Origin: Thermatribacter sp964570785
GTDB taxonomy: Bacteria; Atribacterota; Atribacteria; Atribacterales; Thermatribacteraceae
Direction: 5' to 3'
NCBI GenBank assembly: GCA_964570785.1
Contig: CAZMZG010000001.1
Coordinates: 18,296-82,295 of the forward strand
Length of the DNA stretch: 64,000 nt
Part shown: piece after piece, positions 61,784 to 64,000 of the stretch
Layout of the letters: each line of letters starts with the position of its first letter
Numbering within the stretch: the stretch's first letter is position 1
Notes under the pieces: generated by a model
Database searches by the model: none
The model's input: the letters and a program-made list of their open reading frames with translations, nothing else
What the model was told of the DNA's origin: nothing
Made by a program: the position numbers and the translations under genes

Positions 61784-62721
61784 AATAACTCGCCTCTTTC
61801 CAGTACTTCCTTTAAATTCTTGCTTGTATTGGTGAAAGCAACCTCCACATCCGGGTATTGCCTTTTAAGTAGGTTGCCAAGAACCTTTCCGGGCCCTACT
61901 TCTATAAATGTTCGATAGTTGCTATGGTAGAGATAGTCAATTATCTCTTTCCAGCGAACCGTGCTGGTCATTTGTTCTATAAGCAATTCTTTAATAATTT
62001 GAGGTTCTTCCACGGGCTTAGCAGTAACGTTACTTATATAGGCATATTTTGGTTTTTTTAGGTTTATGTTTTCAAGGAAAGTAGCAAATTTGTTTTTGGC
62101 CGGCTTCATAAAAGAAGAGTGAAAGGGAGCGCTAACGCTTAAGGTTACAGCTTTTTTGGCTCCTCGTTCTTTGGCTTTGGATAATATGTTGTTTTCAAGC
62201 GCTCTTTCTGAAGATACCACTATTTGGTCTGAGCTATTAATGTTTGCAATTTCTACTGGCCCTTGCTGCGAAAGCTCATCAACCATTTCTTCTACTTCTT
62301 TCAATTCAAGACCAATTATTGCTATCATAATACCTGCTTTTGCTTCCATGGCCTCTTGCATCAGCCTTCCTCTTTTGTGCACCAGGAAGACGGCTTCTTC
62401 GAAACTAATGCTTTTTGCACAAGCAAGAGCTGAGTACTCTCCCAGACTATGCCCGGCCACCACTTCCGGCTCAAGGGCATGTTCTTCCAGGATTGAAAAA
62501 GTTAAAAAACTGGTCGTCAGTATAACGGGCTGGGTATAATAAGTCAAGTTTAACTCTTCTTCAGGACCTTTTAGGGCAAGTTTTAAAAGGTCCTGATTAC
62601 AGATTTGATTAGCTATTTCAAAAAACTTTTTGGTTTGGGTTGGAAAATCCTCCAAGAAGGTTTTTATCATACCTACTTTTTGGGAGCCCTGACCTGGAAA
62701 CAGGAATACTCTCTTTTTCAT
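61780..62721 (-). CDS. fabD: Malonyl-CoA:ACP transacylase
   Basis: Loads malonyl onto ACP. The 313-residue protein has FPGQGSQKVGM at the N terminus, the catalytic Ser in AGHSLGEYSALA (about residue 90) and the His in SAPFHSSFM. ATG overlaps the fabK stop by 4 nt. Confidence 0.96.
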   Translation of the reverse strand: MKKRVFLFPGQGSQKVGMIKTFLEDFPTQTKKFFEIANQICNQDLLKLALKGPEEELNLTYYTQPVILTTSFLTFSILEEHALEPEVVAGHSLGEYSALACAKSISFEEAVFLVHKRGRLMQEAMEAKAGIMIAIIGLELKEVEEMVDELSQQGPVEIANINSSDQIVVSSERALENNILSKAKERGAKKAVTLSVSAPFHSSFMKPAKNKFATFLENINLKKPKYAYISNVTAKPVEEPQIIKELLIEQMTSTVRWKEIIDYLYHSNYRTFIEVGPGKVLGNLLKRQYPDVEVAFTNTSKNLKEVLERGELL

Positions 62722-63662
62722 TGGTCTACTACCTCGGCATATAACCTGCTGATGGTTTGCCTACATTCTTCTAAGAGTTCGACGATAATTTCTTTAACAG
62801 GTTTTATATTCTTAACCAGCCCTGCTATCTGTCCCATCATTACTGAACCATCCTGGACATCGCCACAGGTAGCCTCTTTTAGTTTGCCAGCGCCAAGCGC
62901 TTCTATTTCTTCTCTGGAAGCACCCTGCTTTTCAAGGGCCTCAAACTTGCGGGCAAGCTTGTTTCTGAGGCATCTTACGGGATGCCCCGTGGAGGCTCCG
63001 GTTACCACAGTGGAGCGATCTGAAGCTTTTATTATGGCTTCTTTGTAAGCGGGATGTACTTCGCACTCTTCAGAGCATATAAAACGAGTTCCTATTTGAA
63101 TTCCTTCTGCTCCAAGAGCGAAACATGCCGCCATGCCTCTTCCATCAGCTATTCCTCCCGCTGCAATAACTGGTATGTCCACAGCGTCTACCACTTGAGG
63201 TATTAAGCAAAGGGTGGTTATTTCTCCCACGTGACCTCCCGATTCCATTCCTTCTGCAATAACTATTTTTGCACCATTTTTTTGTAAGCGCTTGGCTAAA
63301 GATACAGAAGCAACTACAGGAATGGTTATTATTCCAAGTTTCGCAAAATCCTCTATAAGGTGACCAGGGTTACCTGCCCCAGTAGTAATTACAGGGACTC
63401 TTTCTTCTTTGGCTACCTTTATTTGTTCCTGGATGTAAGGGGAAAGGAGCATTAAGTTGACTCCAAATGGTTTACTGGTAAGTGATCGAGTTCTGCGTAT
63501 TTCCGACCTCAACTCTTCTCCAGTCATGTTACCAGTGCCAATAACTCCCAATCCGCCTGCTTCAGATACTGCGGCAACCAACGGAGCGGTGGCTACCCAG
63601 GCCATTCCTCCCTGGATAATGGGTACATCGATCCCCAGTATTTCGGTAACTCTCGTTCTCAT
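62718..63662 (-). CDS. fabK: Enoyl-[acyl-carrier-protein] reductase II
   Basis: FMN-dependent enoyl-ACP reductase of the FabK/NMO-like TIM-barrel family, 314 residues; replaces FabI. Marks are QGGMAWVATAPLVAAVSEAG, SKPFGVNLML, TTGAGNP, EGMESGGHVGEITT and AAGGIADGRGMAACFALGA (flavin-phosphate site). Position among fab genes supports FabK over nitronate monooxygenase. ATG overlaps the plsX stop (ATGA). Confidence 0.94.
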   Translation of the reverse strand: MRTRVTEILGIDVPIIQGGMAWVATAPLVAAVSEAGGLGVIGTGNMTGEELRSEIRRTRSLTSKPFGVNLMLLSPYIQEQIKVAKEERVPVITTGAGNPGHLIEDFAKLGIITIPVVASVSLAKRLQKNGAKIVIAEGMESGGHVGEITTLCLIPQVVDAVDIPVIAAGGIADGRGMAACFALGAEGIQIGTRFICSEECEVHPAYKEAIIKASDRSTVVTGASTGHPVRCLRNKLARKFEALEKQGASREEIEALGAGKLKEATCGDVQDGSVMMGQIAGLVKNIKPVKEIIVELLEECRQTISRLYAEVVDQ

Positions 63663-64000
63663 CTTGCACCTCTTGCCTCTTCAGTGTTGAGTCTGGATAG
63701 TCTTTCTCGGATGGCAGGAACTATGCCATTTTCTGCCAGCTCTTTGGCTTTTAAGATTGCACTTTTAATACCTTTTGCTTTTGATTTTCCATGGCATATT
63801 AGGCAGACCCCTTCCACTCCAAGCAATGGTGCTCCGCCATACTCACTCCAATCAAAAGCTTTCCAGGCTTCCTGGATTTTAACCACTGAGGCTGGTTCTC
63901 TAATATTTTCCCGCATAATCCTGAAAATTAACTCTATAATTCCCTCTCCAAACTTAAGCAGTGCGTTGCCCGTGAAGCCGTCACAAACCACAACATTTGC
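63659..64000 (-). CDS. plsX: Phosphate acyltransferase PlsX (C-terminal part, cut by window edge)
   Basis: Makes acyl-phosphate from acyl-ACP for phospholipid synthesis. Only the last 113 residues are visible; the frame is open to the window end. ANVVVCDGFTGNALLKFGEG and GGAPLLGVEGVCLICHGKS are typical PlsX C-terminal motifs. It is followed directly by fabK with no fabH between. Confidence 0.94.
   Translation of the reverse strand, partial: ANVVVCDGFTGNALLKFGEGIIELIFRIMRENIREPASVVKIQEAWKAFDWSEYGGAPLLGVEGVCLICHGKSKAKGIKSAILKAKELAENGIVPAIRERLSRLNTEEARGAR

Overview
The window is dense, mostly operonic bacterial core genome. Almost every gene lies on the minus strand. The plus-strand genes are tRNA-Leu(CAA), rpsT and a fucose-isomerase-like gene. 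Gene content (FMN-dependent enoyl reductase FabK, GatCAB amidotransferase, a GuaB3-type IMP dehydrogenase, a pyrophosphate-type phosphofructokinase, a second EF-G-like factor, CdaA) fits a deep-branching, probably anaerobic, fermentative bacterium. The Atribacterota are a reasonable guess, but this is inference; no rRNA is present to test it.

Layout, left to right (most operons are transcribed right to left): (1) 1-7755, polA-like, glgA, coaE, uvrB and uvrA, with small overlaps. (2) tRNA-Leu(CAA) on the plus strand, under a consensus promoter. (3) 7887-21580, a long operon guaB3, guaA, purA, ligA, gatC, gatA, gatB, dnaE and a TPR protein, behind a sigma-A-like promoter. (4) groL alone, without groES. 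(5) 23330-34183, ornithine-racemase-like, argF, cdaA, EF-G2, acpS, nnr, alr, tsaE, tsaB, rimI and tsaD. (6) rplM-rpsI, divergent from rpsT, each with a clear promoter. (7) holA and comEC, then pfp and a HAD-Nudix fusion. (8) An accessory island, 41673-48176, bounded by tRNA-Leu(GAG) and tRNA-Pro(GGG). It holds a decayed response-regulator remnant, a sugar isomerase, a sugar ABC importer without its ATPase, a short-chain dehydrogenase and a 56-residue two-helix membrane protein. (9) 48215-55844, the ffh, rpsP, khpA, rimM, trmD, rplS, lepB, rnhB, yraN, comM and dprA operon. (10) 55964-64000, plsX, fabK, fabD, fabG, acpP, rnc, smc and ftsY.

Most genes are housekeeping: purine synthesis to GMP and AMP, replication and repair, Asn/Gln-tRNA amidation, t6A tRNA modification, fatty-acid initiation and SRP-dependent protein targeting. 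The most notable points are family members with missing key parts. The DNA polymerase I-like protein lacks a recognisable polymerase domain. RNase III has Ser in place of a conserved metal-binding Asp. The HAD domain of the HAD-Nudix fusion has lost its nucleophilic Asp. SMC has an eroded hinge. A YbbR/CdaR-like membrane anchor sits in frame just after the cdaA stop codon. No CRISPR array, insertion sequence or phage was seen.
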